DNA of 64,000 nt from contig NZ_JBANRJ010000001.1 of assembly GCF_037154075.1 (NCBI RefSeq), positions 3,343,501 to 3,407,500 on the forward strand, given 5' to 3'. The translations under genes were made by a program, and so were the position numbers. Shown piece after piece: positions 1 to 7,604 of this stretch. The stretch's first letter is position 1; each line of letters opens with the position of its first letter. Under the pieces are notes generated by a model, which saw nothing but the letters and a program-made list of their open reading frames with translations, did no database searches and was not told the origin of the DNA. The stretch is from Sphingobium aromaticiconvertens (GTDB lineage Bacteria > Pseudomonadota > Alphaproteobacteria > Sphingomonadales > Sphingomonadaceae).

Positions 1-357
1 GATGCCCGGCACGCCGTCCATGTGAAATGGCAGGATCAGACCATGCCAGTGGATCGAGCTGTCTTCATCGAGTGCGTTCTCGACGTGCAGCCGGACATTC
101 TGTCCCTCGCGCAGGCGGACAAGCGGGGCAGGCACGGTCCCATTGATGCCGATCGCATGGCTTGTCCGCCCATCGATCGTCATCATCTGGTGCGCGATGC
201 GCAGACGGATATCTTCCCCCGATACGATCGGCAACGGTCGCACGATACCGGCAGACACCGGCTGCGCCCAAGCCGGGAACCAAGGGGCCAGAGCGGCAGT
301 GCCGCCCAAGGCGGCGGTGCCGCGCAAGAGCGCCCGGCGATCGATCAATGCGGTCAT
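1..357 (-). CDS. copA: Copper-resistance multicopper oxidase, N-terminal part (cut by window edge)
   Basis: Partial gene; only the first 119 codons are present. The product begins with a twin-arginine signal (DRRALLRG, then a hydrophobic stretch ending PAWAQP), so it is exported folded to the periplasm. The first cupredoxin domain follows, with the type-3/type-2 copper motif HWHGLILPFHMDGVPG near residues 104-119. This pattern matches PcoA/CopA oxidases, which oxidise or sequester periplasmic Cu(I). An in-frame ATG at 381 also exists, but it lies only a few bases beyond the -10 of the ECF-type promoter at 386-413, about where transcription should begin, so the start at 357 is preferred. The gene lies downstream of the sigma-factor operon and has its own promoters. 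Confidence 0.9.
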   Translation of the reverse strand, partial: MTALIDRRALLRGTAALGGTAALAPWFPAWAQPVSAGIVRPLPIVSGEDIRLRIAHQMMTIDGRTSHAIGINGTVPAPLVRLREGQNVRLHVENALDEDSSIHWHGLILPFHMDGVPGI

Positions 358-385
358 GTTACATCCCGAAGTGGCAGTCATGAGA

Positions 386-413
386 GATACGCGCAGGATC
401 GCCCCACCCCTCA
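386..413 (-). promoter_or_regulatory. ECF-type promoter of the multicopper oxidase gene
   Basis: Read on the minus strand this is TGAGGGGT, a 13-base spacer, then GCGTATC. The same arrangement, with TGAGGGAT as -35, occurs twice at 1776-1842. The -10 box lies about 29 bases before the start codon at 357. The likely regulator is the ECF sigma factor encoded at 467-1039. Confidence 0.7.
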
Positions 414-436
414 ATGACCCCGAATTTTCTCAGGAG

Positions 437-470
437 GCGCAAATGGGGTCTGACACAGTGTCAAAGTCAA
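437..470 (-). promoter_or_regulatory. MerR/CueR-type promoter-operator upstream of the multicopper oxidase
   Basis: On the minus strand, TTGACT (465-470) is followed by a 13-bp perfect dyad TGACACTGTGTCA (451-463). The spacing suits the 19-20 bp spacer of MerR-family promoters. The same layout precedes the Cu-ATPase at 3379-3409. The -35 box overlaps the stop codon of the sigma-factor gene. The expected regulator is the CueR-like protein at 5822-6214. Confidence 0.55.
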
Positions 471-1039
471 GCCTCACTTGCGCGCAGCCGTTCCGCCAGT
501 TTTTGCCGGGCTCGATAGAGCCGGGTCTCGACCGCCTTCTCGCTGATTCCAAGCGTTTCTCCGGTTTCTGCCTGGCTCAGCCCTTCGATCGTCCGCAGCA
601 CCAAAGTCTCGCGCAGATTGCCCGGCAGCAGCGCGATGGCGGCCGCCACGCGCCGCAGCTCCTGCCGATCAGCGGTCAATGTCTCGATCGACGGCGTCAC
701 ATCCGCAGCATCGGCGACATGGTCGATCGGGAGAACTACGGCGATCAGGCGGCGCACCGCCCGCCGCCGCCGCCAGTCTCGCGCCTTATTGATCGCGATG
801 CGTGACAGCCATGCGCGCATTGGGCGTGCCATATCGTAGCTGCGTAGCGCCCGATGCGCCGCAACAAAGGTTTCCTGGACGATATCGAGCGCCTCGTCGT
901 CGTCGCCGGTGATTCGGGCGACCAGCCGGTGCAGCGGTTCCTTGTGCCGACGCACGATCTCAGCAAACGCAAGCTGGTGTCCCGCAAGCGTCAATGCGGC
1001 AAGCTCGCCGTCCGTCCTGTCGGCAAGCGCGCCGGTCAC
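467..1039 (-). CDS. ECF RNA polymerase sigma factor (CnrH-like)
   Basis: A 190-residue sigma-70 family protein of extracytoplasmic-function type. Region 2 (about residues 25-95) contains the DIVQETF core-binding helix. Region 4 (about 130-185) contains the helix-turn-helix GLSQAETGETLGISEKAVE, followed by TRLYRARQKL. The start ATG overlaps the stop of the upstream sensor gene by four bases. The order anti-sigma, sensor, sigma matches cnrYXH/nccYXH metal-responsive operons. Here it lies among copper genes, and three copies of a matching promoter (386-413, 1776-1803, 1815-1842) suggest it drives itself, copCD and the multicopper oxidase. The inducing metal cannot be read from sequence; copper is inferred from context. 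Confidence 0.9.
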   Translation of the reverse strand: MTGALADRTDGELAALTLAGHQLAFAEIVRRHKEPLHRLVARITGDDDEALDIVQETFVAAHRALRSYDMARPMRAWLSRIAINKARDWRRRRAVRRLIAVVLPIDHVADAADVTPSIETLTADRQELRRVAAAIALLPGNLRETLVLRTIEGLSQAETGETLGISEKAVETRLYRARQKLAERLRASEA

Positions 1040-1473
1040 CGCGCGTCTTCGGTCAGCGCCTTGGTCACAGCGGCGTCGAACTTCGCCGCCTGGTCGGGCC
1101 GCAGCAGCGACCGCATCGCAAAGATGTGGGTGAGTGTTTCCTTCTGGAGCTCGCCCATCGTGCGGTGCGACGCATCGACTGCGGCTGCGACGCGCGGGCC
1201 GTTGCCGTGTTCAGCGGTGATCGCTTCGGCCAGTCGGGCATTCTCCGCACGCATTTCGAGTTCGAGCGCGCGGCGGCGAACCGCAAACGCTTCCTCCAGC
1301 GTATGCAGCCGCTGCTCCTGGGCCGCGTCGAGTCTCAACTGGTCGTGAAGGACGGCATGCAGCTCGGCGCCCGGCTGGGGTGCGGGTTCGACAAAGTGCC
1401 GTCCGACGACGACGCCGATCATGGCGGCAAGGAAGGCCAGGACCGTGACGAGCGCGATGCGCCGTGCGGTCAT
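1036..1473 (-). CDS. Periplasmic heavy-metal sensor (CnrX/Spy-like)
   Basis: A 145-residue protein with one N-terminal membrane segment (about residues 5-24, ending GVVVGRHF) and a helical periplasmic domain rich in Glu, Arg and His. The hairpin-like sequence around LRLDAAQEQRLHTLEE and the conserved H..M...Q.E pattern near residue 103 resemble the metal-sensor family that includes CnrX, NccX and ZraP/Spy-type folds. CnrX-type sensors bind metal in the periplasm and release the sigma factor held by the Y protein. The gene overlaps both neighbours by four bases, so the three products are translationally coupled. Confidence 0.8.
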   Translation of the reverse strand: MTARRIALVTVLAFLAAMIGVVVGRHFVEPAPQPGAELHAVLHDQLRLDAAQEQRLHTLEEAFAVRRRALELEMRAENARLAEAITAEHGNGPRVAAAVDASHRTMGELQKETLTHIFAMRSLLRPDQAAKFDAAVTKALTEDAR

Positions 1474-1748
1474 CGCGTCCCGCCCAGCAGCGTCGATGGC
1501 GCAAGCGGACTCGGCGCGCCGAACGGTGACAGGGTCGGAGCGGCCTGCGCTTCCGTTGATGGAACGACATTACTGAAAACGCCGAGGGCCAACGCCAGCC
1601 CTACGGCCGCCAGCGTCGTTCCGGCGCCGATCGTGACGGCGGGCTGGTGCGCAATCGCCCCTAGGACGCGATCCTCCAGACCCGTAAGCCCCCGATGTGG
1701 GGATTGCGTTGCCAGGCGTGCGAGTGCGTCGTCAATGTTCGTGTGCAT
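1470..1748 (-). CDS. Probable anti-sigma factor (CnrY-like)
   Basis: A 92-residue protein starting MHTNIDDALARLA. It has a short cytoplasmic N-terminus, one transmembrane segment (about residues 39-57, TIGAGTTLAAVGLALALG) and a Pro/Ser/Ala-rich periplasmic tail. This topology and its position as first gene before a CnrX-like sensor and ECF sigma match CnrY, the membrane anti-sigma factor. Sequence similarity alone is weak, so the call rests on topology and operon order. A longer frame exists up to 1856, but it would run through the ECF promoter at 1776-1803, so the ATG at 1748 is chosen. Confidence 0.65.
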   Translation of the reverse strand: MHTNIDDALARLATQSPHRGLTGLEDRVLGAIAHQPAVTIGAGTTLAAVGLALALGVFSNVVPSTEAQAAPTLSPFGAPSPLAPSTLLGGTR

Positions 1749-1775
1749 GACATGTCTCACTATGTGGCTGATCCT

Positions 1776-1803
1776 GATACGCATGAACGAGGATGATCCC
1801 TCA
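1776..1803 (-). promoter_or_regulatory. ECF-type promoter of the anti-sigma/sensor/sigma operon
   Basis: Minus-strand reading: TGAGGGAT, 13-base spacer, GCGTATC. It is back-to-back with an identical promoter facing right (1815-1842). The two -35 boxes form an 8-bp inverted repeat with an 11-bp centre. It implies positive autoregulation of the sigma operon. Confidence 0.75.
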
Positions 1804-1814
1804 CCGGTGCTAGT

Positions 1815-1842
1815 TGAGGGATAGACACCTTTGCTGCGTATC
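1815..1842 (+). promoter_or_regulatory. ECF-type promoter of copCD
   Basis: TGAGGGAT (1815-1822), 13-base spacer, GCGTATC (1836-1842), with copC starting 26 bases downstream. Both boxes and the spacer length are identical to the divergent promoter at 1776-1803. Confidence 0.75.
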
Positions 1843-1867
1843 TCGGTATATTCCACAGGAGATCGAG

Positions 1868-2254
1868 ATGAAGTTCAATCCGACCGCAGCGATCATCGCC
1901 ACGCTGGCGACACTGCTAACACCGGCTGCCGCGTTCGCGCATCCCAAGCTCGTTGCCGCGATCCCCGCCGCCAATGCGACCGTTGCGCGCACGAATACCG
2001 TCCGGCTGACCTTCAGCGAGGGGCTGATGCCCAAGCTCTCGACCGCCACCCTGGTCATGACCGGCATGCCGGGGACGGCCAACCACCCCGAGATGAAAAT
2101 GACCGGCGTCACCAGCGTGGTTGCCGCCGATGGCAAATCGATCGTGCTCACCTCGGCGAATCCGCTGCCGGCAGGCAGCTACCGCGCGGACTGGGTCATT
2201 GTCGGCGCGGACACGCATCGCATTACCGGTAAACACAGCTTCAGCGTCCGCTGA
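1868..2254 (+). CDS. copC: Periplasmic copper-binding protein CopC
   Basis: A 128-residue CopC-family protein. A Sec signal peptide (residues 1-24, cleaved after AFA) leaves His as the mature N-terminal residue, a known Cu(II) ligand of CopC. Later residues include the Met/His stretch MTGMPG...HPEMKM (about 60-78) and D.H (WVIVGADTHRITG) near the C-terminus, which match the CopC copper sites and the typical 100-residue beta-barrel length. A strong ribosome site (AGGAGA) sits 7 bases before the ATG. copD follows after 2 bases, the usual copCD pairing for periplasmic copper handling and uptake or sequestration. Confidence 0.9.
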   Translation: MKFNPTAAIIATLATLLTPAAAFAHPKLVAAIPAANATVARTNTVRLTFSEGLMPKLSTATLVMTGMPGTANHPEMKMTGVTSVVAADGKSIVLTSANPLPAGSYRADWVIVGADTHRITGKHSFSVR

Positions 2255-2256
2255 TC

Positions 2257-3144
2257 ATGGACGCCTGGGTGGTGATCGGGCTGCGTTTCGCTGCCTATGC
2301 CGATCTTATGCTGCTGGCTGGCCTGGCCTTGGGCGGCGGCCTCGGTCGTTACGCGCCTGTAATCGGTCGGCGCGTGATCGGCTGGGCGGCTGCGCTCGGC
2401 GTGGTCATCACCCTTGCGCAGTTTGGCGCGACCTGCCTGGCGATGACGGGCAATGACGTGTCGGCGCTCGACCGCGAGATACTCACATTCATGGCGTTCG
2501 AAACGCCCATGGGCATATCGCATATCGTTCGCGCGGCGGCGCTCGGCCTGGTGGCGGTGCTTTGGAGCACCGGGCGCGCGGGGCGACTGGTCATCGCCGC
2601 GCTGGCGGTGGTCGCGCTGGGTTCGCTTGCCTGGAGCGGGCACGCGGCTGCGTCCGAAGCCGCGCTCGGCTGGGTGCATCGCTCCAGCGACATCGGTCAT
2701 CTTGTCGCCGGTGCGATCTGGATCGCGGCGCTGGTGATGTTCGCGCGCATCCTGCTGTTCGACTTCAAGACGCCGGAAGCGGTGGCGCCTGCACTCTCAG
2801 CGCTGGAGCGCTTTTCAGGCATTGGCGCGATCATCGTTGGCGTGATCGTCGTCACGGGATCTATAAATCTGCTCGCCATTGTTGGCGTCGATGGGCTCGC
2901 GGCGACGTTTGCGACCGCCTATGGGCGGCTGCTCCTGCTCAAGCTCGCCCTGTTCGGCGCGATGCTTGGTCTGGCGGGGCTCAACCGATGGCGGTTTGTG
3001 CCGGGTATCAGAGCGACACTTCACGGCGGGGAGCATGTGATCGCCGTGCGTCGGTTGCGGCGGGCGATCATCACCGAGACCACGCTGGCATTTCTCGTCC
3101 TCGCGGTCGTGGCGATCCTCGGCACATTGTCTCCGGTCGATTGA
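2257..3144 (+). CDS. copD: Copper resistance inner-membrane protein CopD
   Basis: A 295-residue polytopic membrane protein with about eight hydrophobic segments. The copper-resistance D domain occupies the C-terminal half, and WSGHAAA with the nearby H.SSDIGHLVAGAIW (about residues 127-152) gives conserved His positions of the family. CopD partners CopC and moves copper across the inner membrane. The gene follows copC after 2 bases and lies in the ECF-controlled transcript. Length and topology are normal. Confidence 0.85.
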   Translation: MDAWVVIGLRFAAYADLMLLAGLALGGGLGRYAPVIGRRVIGWAAALGVVITLAQFGATCLAMTGNDVSALDREILTFMAFETPMGISHIVRAAALGLVAVLWSTGRAGRLVIAALAVVALGSLAWSGHAAASEAALGWVHRSSDIGHLVAGAIWIAALVMFARILLFDFKTPEAVAPALSALERFSGIGAIIVGVIVVTGSINLLAIVGVDGLAATFATAYGRLLLLKLALFGAMLGLAGLNRWRFVPGIRATLHGGEHVIAVRRLRRAIITETTLAFLVLAVVAILGTLSPVD

Positions 3145-3242
3145 TGGGCGAGGCCGACGCCGACTTCATGCGCCAGCTGAAGGGTCACCACGGGTCCGCG
3201 ATGGCGGAGACTGAGCTTCGTCGCGGCGACGAACCGCGATAG
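3144..3242 (+). pseudogene. DUF305-like remnant, 32 codons
   Basis: A short frame whose ATG shares its A with the copD stop codon (TGATG), so it is positioned for coupled translation. The peptide contains FMRQLKGHHGSAMAETELRR, which resembles the C-terminal helix of DUF305 proteins (FMR..I.HH..A..MA...L), a four-helix family with paired His that is common next to copper genes. The normal N-terminal half is missing. It is most likely a truncated remnant; whether the peptide is made is unknown. Confidence 0.45.
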
Positions 3243-3349
3243 CGCTAAGCGACCGCCCCCTGACAGGGACCGGGTTTACCTACCTCAAATTTGGTCTGCC
3301 TTGCCAGCACTCTCGTTCAGTTCCTTCGGATCGAAGCGAGACTGTCTCA

Positions 3350-3364
3350 TTTGACACTGTGTTA
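3350..3364 (+). promoter_or_regulatory. Upstream half-copy of the copper operator
   Basis: TTTGACACTGTGTTA shares its first 13 bases with the operator before the multicopper oxidase (minus strand at 452-464). It lies 22 bases before the full dyad at 3386-3398 and may be a second binding site. Confidence 0.4.
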
Positions 3365-3378
3365 AGGTCAGACGGCTA

Positions 3379-3409
3379 TTGACTCTGACATGATGTCAAA
3401 CTCCAGATT
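3379..3409 (+). promoter_or_regulatory. MerR/CueR-type promoter-operator of the Cu-ATPase gene
   Basis: TTGACT (3379-3384) is followed by a perfect 13-bp dyad TGACATGATGTCA (3386-3398) and CAAACTCCAGATTG-like sequence where the -10 should be. The -35 to -10 spacing of about 19 bp is the MerR-family signature. The dyad covers the possible upstream ATG at 3390 and so argues for the start at 3435. Confidence 0.6.
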
Positions 3410-3434
3410 GCTCTCTGATTTAAGGAGACGGTTG

Positions 3435-5825
3435 ATGACCGAGTCGAAACATAGTGCGCATTCCGGGAACCATGGGTGTTGCGGAAGCCATGGGGAGCAC
3501 GGCAAGGAAGATTCTGCGGCCATGATTGTCGATCCGGTTTGCGGCATGACCGTCGATCCGCAACAGACAGCGCATCATGCAACCCATGCCGGTCATGAGC
3601 ATCATTTTTGCAGCGCCGGCTGCCGCGACAAATTCGTCGCCGATCCGGAATATTATCTGATCCCAGCGGCCGACCGGGTGGTGGATGCCGCGCCGGGGGC
3701 GATCTGGACCTGCCCGATGCACCCCGAGATCCGGCAGGACCATCCCGGCGCATGCCCGATCTGCGGCATGGGGCTCGAGCCGGAACTGGTGACCGCCGAC
3801 GCCGGACCGAGCGCTGAACTGATCGACATGTCGCGCCGCTTCTGGATCGCACTGGCGCTGGCTCTTCCGGTGTTCATCCTTGAAATGGGCAGTCACCTGT
3901 TTCCGGCGCTGCATCATCTCGTGCCGATGAAGCTGTCGACCTGGATTCAGTTCGCGCTGGCGACGCCGGTTGTGCTCTGGGCGGGCTGGCCCTTCTTCGA
4001 ACGTGGCTGGGCCTCGCTGAAGACGCGCAACCTCAACATGTTCACGCTGATCGCGATGGGAACAGGCGTCGCCTGGGGCTATAGCGTCGTCGCGACACTG
4101 GCGCCCGATGTGTTTCCGGCGGCCTTCCGTGCGGCCGACGGGTCGGTCGCTATCTATTTCGAAGCGGCGGCTGTGATCACCGTGCTGGTGCTGCTCGGGC
4201 AGGTTCTCGAACTGCGCGCGCGCGAGCGGACCTCCGGCGCGATCAAGGCGCTGCTTAACCTGGCGCCGAAAACCGCGCGGCGTATCGCCGAGGATGGCAG
4301 CGAAGAGGAAGTCTCGCTCGACCTGATCGCGGTGGGCGACCGGCTGCGGGTGCGGCCGGGCGAAAAGGTTCCGGTCGATGGCGTGGTAGAGGAAGGCCGC
4401 TCGGCGCTCGATGAATCGATGGTGACGGGCGAATCCATGCCGGTCACCAAGACCGTCGCCGACACGGTGATCGGCGGGACGATGAACCAGAGCGGCGCGC
4501 TGGTGATCCGCGCCGACAAGATCGGACGGGACACCATGCTGGCGCGCATTGTCCAGATGGTCGCCGACGCGCAGCGCTCCCGCGCCCCGATCCAGCGCAT
4601 GGCCGATCAGGTCGCCGGCTGGTTCGTGCCTGCCGTGCTGGCGGTCGCGGTTGTCGCCTTCGCCGCCTGGGGCATCTGGGGGCCGGAACCACGCCTGGCA
4701 CACGGACTGGTCGCGGCGGTGGCGGTGCTGATCATCGCCTGTCCCTGTGCGCTGGGACTGGCGACGCCGATGTCGATCATGGTCGGCGTTGGCCGCGGCG
4801 CGGGACTTGGCGTTCTCATCAAGAACGCCGAGGCGCTGGAGCATATGGAAAAGGTCGACACGCTGGTTGTCGACAAGACCGGGACGCTGACCGAGGGGAA
4901 ACCCGCCGTCACCCGGATTATCGCAGCGGACGGTTTCGAGGAGACGGAATTGCTGCGGATTGCCGCGGGTGTCGAACGTGCGTCGGAACATCCTCTGGCG
5001 CTGGCGATCGTCAACGCGGCGATGGACCGTGACATCGACATCCCACCCGTCAGCGACTTTGATTCGCCAACCGGCAAGGGCGCGTTGGGTGTGGTCGAAG
5101 GCAGGCGCGTTACGCTTGGCAATGCCCGTTTCCTGGGTGAGGCCGGGATCGACACCTCCTCCCTCGCCACACAGGCTGACCAGCTTCGCGAGGATGGCGC
5201 GACGGCGATTTTCATGGGGCTGGATAGCAAGGTTGCGGGCGTGTTCGCCATCGCCGATCCGATCAAGCAGACGACGGCCGAAGCGCTCGCCGCCTTGCGC
5301 GCCGATGGCATAAAGGTCGTGATGCTGACCGGCGACAATCGCACGACGGCGGAAGCGGTTGCGCGTCAGCTTGGTATCGATGCCGTCGAGGCCGACGTTT
5401 TGCCCGATCAGAAAGCCGCTGTCGTCGCGCGGCTGAAACAGGAAGGGCGGGTCGTCGCCATGGCGGGCGACGGGGTCAATGATGCGCCGGCGCTGGCGAC
5501 AGCCGATGTCGGCATCGCGATGGGGCATGGCACCGACGTCGCCATGGAAAGCGCGGGCATAACCCTGTTGAAGGGTGATCTCAACGGGATCGTCCGCGCC
5601 CGCCAACTCAGCCAGGCGACGATGTCCAATATCCGGCAGAACCTGTTCTTCGCCTTCATCTACAATGCCGCTGGCGTGCCGATCGCGGCGGGGGTGCTTT
5701 ATCCGGTCTTCGGCATCCTGCTCTCGCCGATGATCGCGGCGGCGGCGATGGCGCTGTCGTCGGTCAGCGTCGTCGCCAATGCGCTGCGTCTCAATCGGGT
5801 GAGCCTCAATGCGGTGAAAGCGTGA
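3435..5825 (+). CDS. copA: Copper-exporting P1B-type ATPase with YHS and heavy-metal-binding domains
   Basis: A 796-residue P-type ATPase in the inner membrane that pumps Cu(I) out of the cytoplasm. A His/Cys-rich leader (residues 1-30) is followed by a YHS domain ([10 protein letters not shown] near 33) and a small heavy-metal-binding domain (TCPMHPEI...[10 protein letters not shown], 92-115). The ATPase core has TGES (about 331), the transport CPC (about 436), the phosphorylation site [11 protein letters not shown] (about 480), SEHPLA (about 517) and GDGVNDAP (about 678). There is no classic N-terminal HMA (GMTCxxC) domain. A ribosome site AAGGAG precedes the chosen ATG. The next gene, a CueR-type regulator, overlaps by four bases. 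Confidence 0.93.
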   Translation: MTESKHSAHSGNHGCCGSHGEHGKEDSAAMIVDPVCGMTVDPQQTAHHATHAGHEHHFCSAGCRDKFVADPEYYLIPAADRVVDAAPGAIWTCPMHPEIRQDHPGACPICGMGLEPELVTADAGPSAELIDMSRRFWIALALALPVFILEMGSHLFPALHHLVPMKLSTWIQFALATPVVLWAGWPFFERGWASLKTRNLNMFTLIAMGTGVAWGYSVVATLAPDVFPAAFRAADGSVAIYFEAAAVITVLVLLGQVLELRARERTSGAIKALLNLAPKTARRIAEDGSEEEVSLDLIAVGDRLRVRPGEKVPVDGVVEEGRSALDESMVTGESMPVTKTVADTVIGGTMNQSGALVIRADKIGRDTMLARIVQMVADAQRSRAPIQRMADQVAGWFVPAVLAVAVVAFAAWGIWGPEPRLAHGLVAAVAVLIIACPCALGLATPMSIMVGVGRGAGLGVLIKNAEALEHMEKVDTLVVDKTGTLTEGKPAVTRIIAADGFEETELLRIAAGVERASEHPLALAIVNAAMDRDIDIPPVSDFDSPTGKGALGVVEGRRVTLGNARFLGEAGIDTSSLATQADQLREDGATAIFMGLDSKVAGVFAIADPIKQTTAEALAALRADGIKVVMLTGDNRTTAEAVARQLGIDAVEADVLPDQKAAVVARLKQEGRVVAMAGDGVNDAPALATADVGIAMGHGTDVAMESAGITLLKGDLNGIVRARQLSQATMSNIRQNLFFAFIYNAAGVPIAAGVLYPVFGILLSPMIAAAAMALSSVSVVANALRLNRVSLNAVKA

Positions 5826-6214
5826 ATATCGGCGCGGCCTCGAAGGCGAGCGGCGTCTCGCAGCGGATGATCCGCCATTATGAGAAGATTGGCCTGATCC
5901 CGGTGCCGCTACGCCGGGACAGCGGCTATCGTGATTATGCCGCCGCCGATGTCCACCGCCTGCGGTTCATCGCCAATGCCCGCGACCTTGGCTTCCCGAT
6001 CGAGGAAATCAGGACGCTGTTGGGGTTGTGGAGCGATGACGCACGGTCATCTGCCGACGTAAAGTCGCTGGCGACCGCGCGCGCCGACGAACTGCACTGC
6101 AAGGCTGTAGCGCTCGAGGAAATGCGCCGTGCACTGCTTGACTTGGCAGCGCGTTGTCACGGAGACGATCGGCCCGACTGCCCGATCCTCGACACGCTCG
6201 AGCGACAGACCTGA
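5822..6214 (+). CDS. cueR: MerR-family copper-responsive regulator (CueR/HmrR type)
   Basis: A 130-residue MerR-family protein starting at GTG, overlapping the ATPase stop codon by four bases. The N-terminal winged helix ([20 protein letters not shown], then IGLI) and a dimerisation helix are followed by the C-terminal metal loop [12 protein letters not shown], the two-Cys loop typical of CueR-type Cu(I) sensors. It should act on the 19-bp-spacer promoters at 3379-3409 and 437-470. Its position after the ATPase implies autoregulation through the same transcript. Confidence 0.88.
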   Translation: MNIGAASKASGVSQRMIRHYEKIGLIPVPLRRDSGYRDYAAADVHRLRFIANARDLGFPIEEIRTLLGLWSDDARSSADVKSLATARADELHCKAVALEEMRRALLDLAARCHGDDRPDCPILDTLERQT

Positions 6215-6676
6215 CTGTGCGGTCTGCCGTTACTTCACGTTGGCCGCGACCAGTGGATGTGTGCGATCCGCCATGCGCCGAATAAAATCAAGAAGTTCAG
6301 ACGGTCTTGCGGACCCCCTTCGAACAGCGTCCTTTAAGAATACCCACCAGACAATCACCAGATTGTGCGTAATCGCCTGAAATTCCCTCAGAAATCAGAT
6401 GCCGCATTCTCACCAGTCCTTTGCGACTGGTAGTGCCCCGCATTGCATGACGCATTCAGGACGTTTTAGACCTTTCCGGGAGTCGGCGGTTAAGCCGACG
6501 CTCATCTGGAATGGGGGGAAGGCTTTCCCCTGACGCCCCGCCCCCTTGGGTCTGGCCGTACCCCATCAGCGGGGACACCCCGCAACGCCCCGAGAGGGAG
6601 AGTGCGGCCGGATTGGCCGTGACGGGTTGAAAGGCAGAGGGAGTGGCTCGCTGCCGACCCGTCGCGGAGACTCGCG
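6215..6676. other. Non-coding region between the copper genes and ardC
   Basis: No convincing gene. It holds several short hairpins: CCAGTC/GACTGG around 6413-6430, GTCGGC/GCCGAC at 6482-6499, GGGGAA/TTCCCC near 6514-6530 and GCGGGG/CCCCGC near 6570-6585. The last part is the structured leader of ardC (6621-6663). It may mark the junction between copper cargo and the conjugative backbone. Confidence 0.6.
6621..6663 (+). promoter_or_regulatory. Structured leader hairpin before ardC
   Basis: GACGGGT (6621-6627) pairs with ACCCGTC (6657-6663), with an inner GGCAG/CTGCC stem. It ends 13 bases before the ATG. A near-identical design, GACGGGC/GCCCGTC, precedes parB at 14615-14655 and ends 14 bases before that ATG. 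Confidence 0.5.
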
Positions 6677-7447
6677 ATGACACGTACCAACACCACCTCT
6701 CGCACCGACAGCGATCGGACAGACCTCTACCAGTCCATAACCGACAAGATCATCACCGAGCTGGAGGCCGGCCGCGTTCCCTGGGTCCAGCCGTGGGCCA
6801 CGTCGAAGGCGTCGCTCGACATGCCGCGCAACGGCAAAACCGGCGACCGTTATTCCGGGATCAACATTCTGATCCTGTGGGACGCCGTGGTCGCCAACGG
6901 CTTCTCGACCAACAGCTTCCTCACTTTCCGGCAGGCGCTCGCGCTGGGCGGCAATGTGCGCAAGGGCGAGCGCGGGACGACCGTCGTCTATGCCCATCGC
7001 TTTACGCCGGACAGCGAACGCCGGCGCGCCAGCGAGGACGGCCGTGAACCGGGTTCGATCCCCTTCCTCAAACGCTACACCGTCTTCTCGACCAACCAGT
7101 GCGAAGGATTGCCTGAACGCATCGCGGCCCCGCCGCCGCCCGTACCCGAAGGGCTTATTCTGCCTGAAGCCGAGGCGCTGATCGTCGCGACCGGCGCCGA
7201 CTTCCGCATCGGCGGCGACCGCGCCTTCTATGCTCCAGGTCAGGACTATGTGCAGGTGCCGCGACCGGACGCCTATTTCGATCCCATAAACTGGCACAGG
7301 ACGGCATTTCACGAGCTATCGCACTGGGTCGGCGGCCGGAGCCGGCTCGACCGCGATCAGACCGGCGCGTTCGGTTCGAAAGAATATGGACGCGAGGAGC
7401 TGGTTGCCTTATCTGGACAGTCTGCGCCGCCCGCAACATTGCAGTAA
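6677..7447 (+). pseudogene. ardC: ArdC antirestriction/ssDNA-binding protein, interrupted 5' part
   Basis: The first 244 codons are a good ArdC-family protein: an N-terminal ssDNA-binding domain (DLYQSITDKIITELEAG...PWVQPW...SGINILILW) and a zincin-like metallopeptidase domain with HELSHW at about 211-216 and the later RLDRDQ motif. After YGREELVA (codon ending at 7408) the family sequence stops and eleven unrelated residues lead to a stop codon. The missing C-terminus, beginning VAEMAGAFVCA, resumes at 14308. The gene was therefore split by an insertion of about 6.9 kb. Intact ArdC protects incoming single-stranded conjugative DNA from restriction; this truncated form lacks the last helices and is probably inactive. 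Confidence 0.85.
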
Positions 7448-7471
7448 GGTCGGCGATGGACGCCCACGGTA

Positions 7472-7535
7472 GGCAGTAATCAGGCTGGCCGTAGCGCTGA
7501 CCCAAGAGCTGGCGGAGGCCAGCCTGATTGCTGCC
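7472..7535. repeat. 19-bp subterminal inverted repeat of the RIT element
   Basis: GGCAGTAATCAGGCTGGCC (7472-7490) and its near-perfect reverse complement (7517-7535, one mismatch) are separated by 26 bp. It lies between the left terminus and the first recombinase gene. It could be a recombinase binding site or a hairpin limiting read-through into the recombinases. Confidence 0.6.
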
Positions 7536-7604
7536 GGGCCATCAGGCGCACCGGTGTGAAGGTCAGCTTCCGGGTGGGGGGTCCGGGGGGAGGGTTTCGC
7601 GCCG

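Noticed and set aside
357..381. Upstream in-frame ATG (381) for the multicopper oxidase
   Set aside because: It lies about 4 bases beyond the -10 of the ECF promoter, at the expected transcription start, and lacks a ribosome site.
1749..1856. Longer anti-sigma gene starting at 1856
   Set aside because: It would pass through the ECF promoter boxes at 1776-1803, and the extra residues do not look like a membrane anti-sigma N-terminus.
3420..5606. 728-codon open frame on the minus strand
   Set aside because: It lies fully opposite the Cu-ATPase, has His/Arg/Asp-rich composition typical of antisense GC-rich frames, and no family motifs.
6411..6585. Chain of hairpins as a repeat array or CRISPR
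   Set aside because: The hairpins differ in sequence and spacing; there are no identical repeats with unique spacers anywhere in the window.
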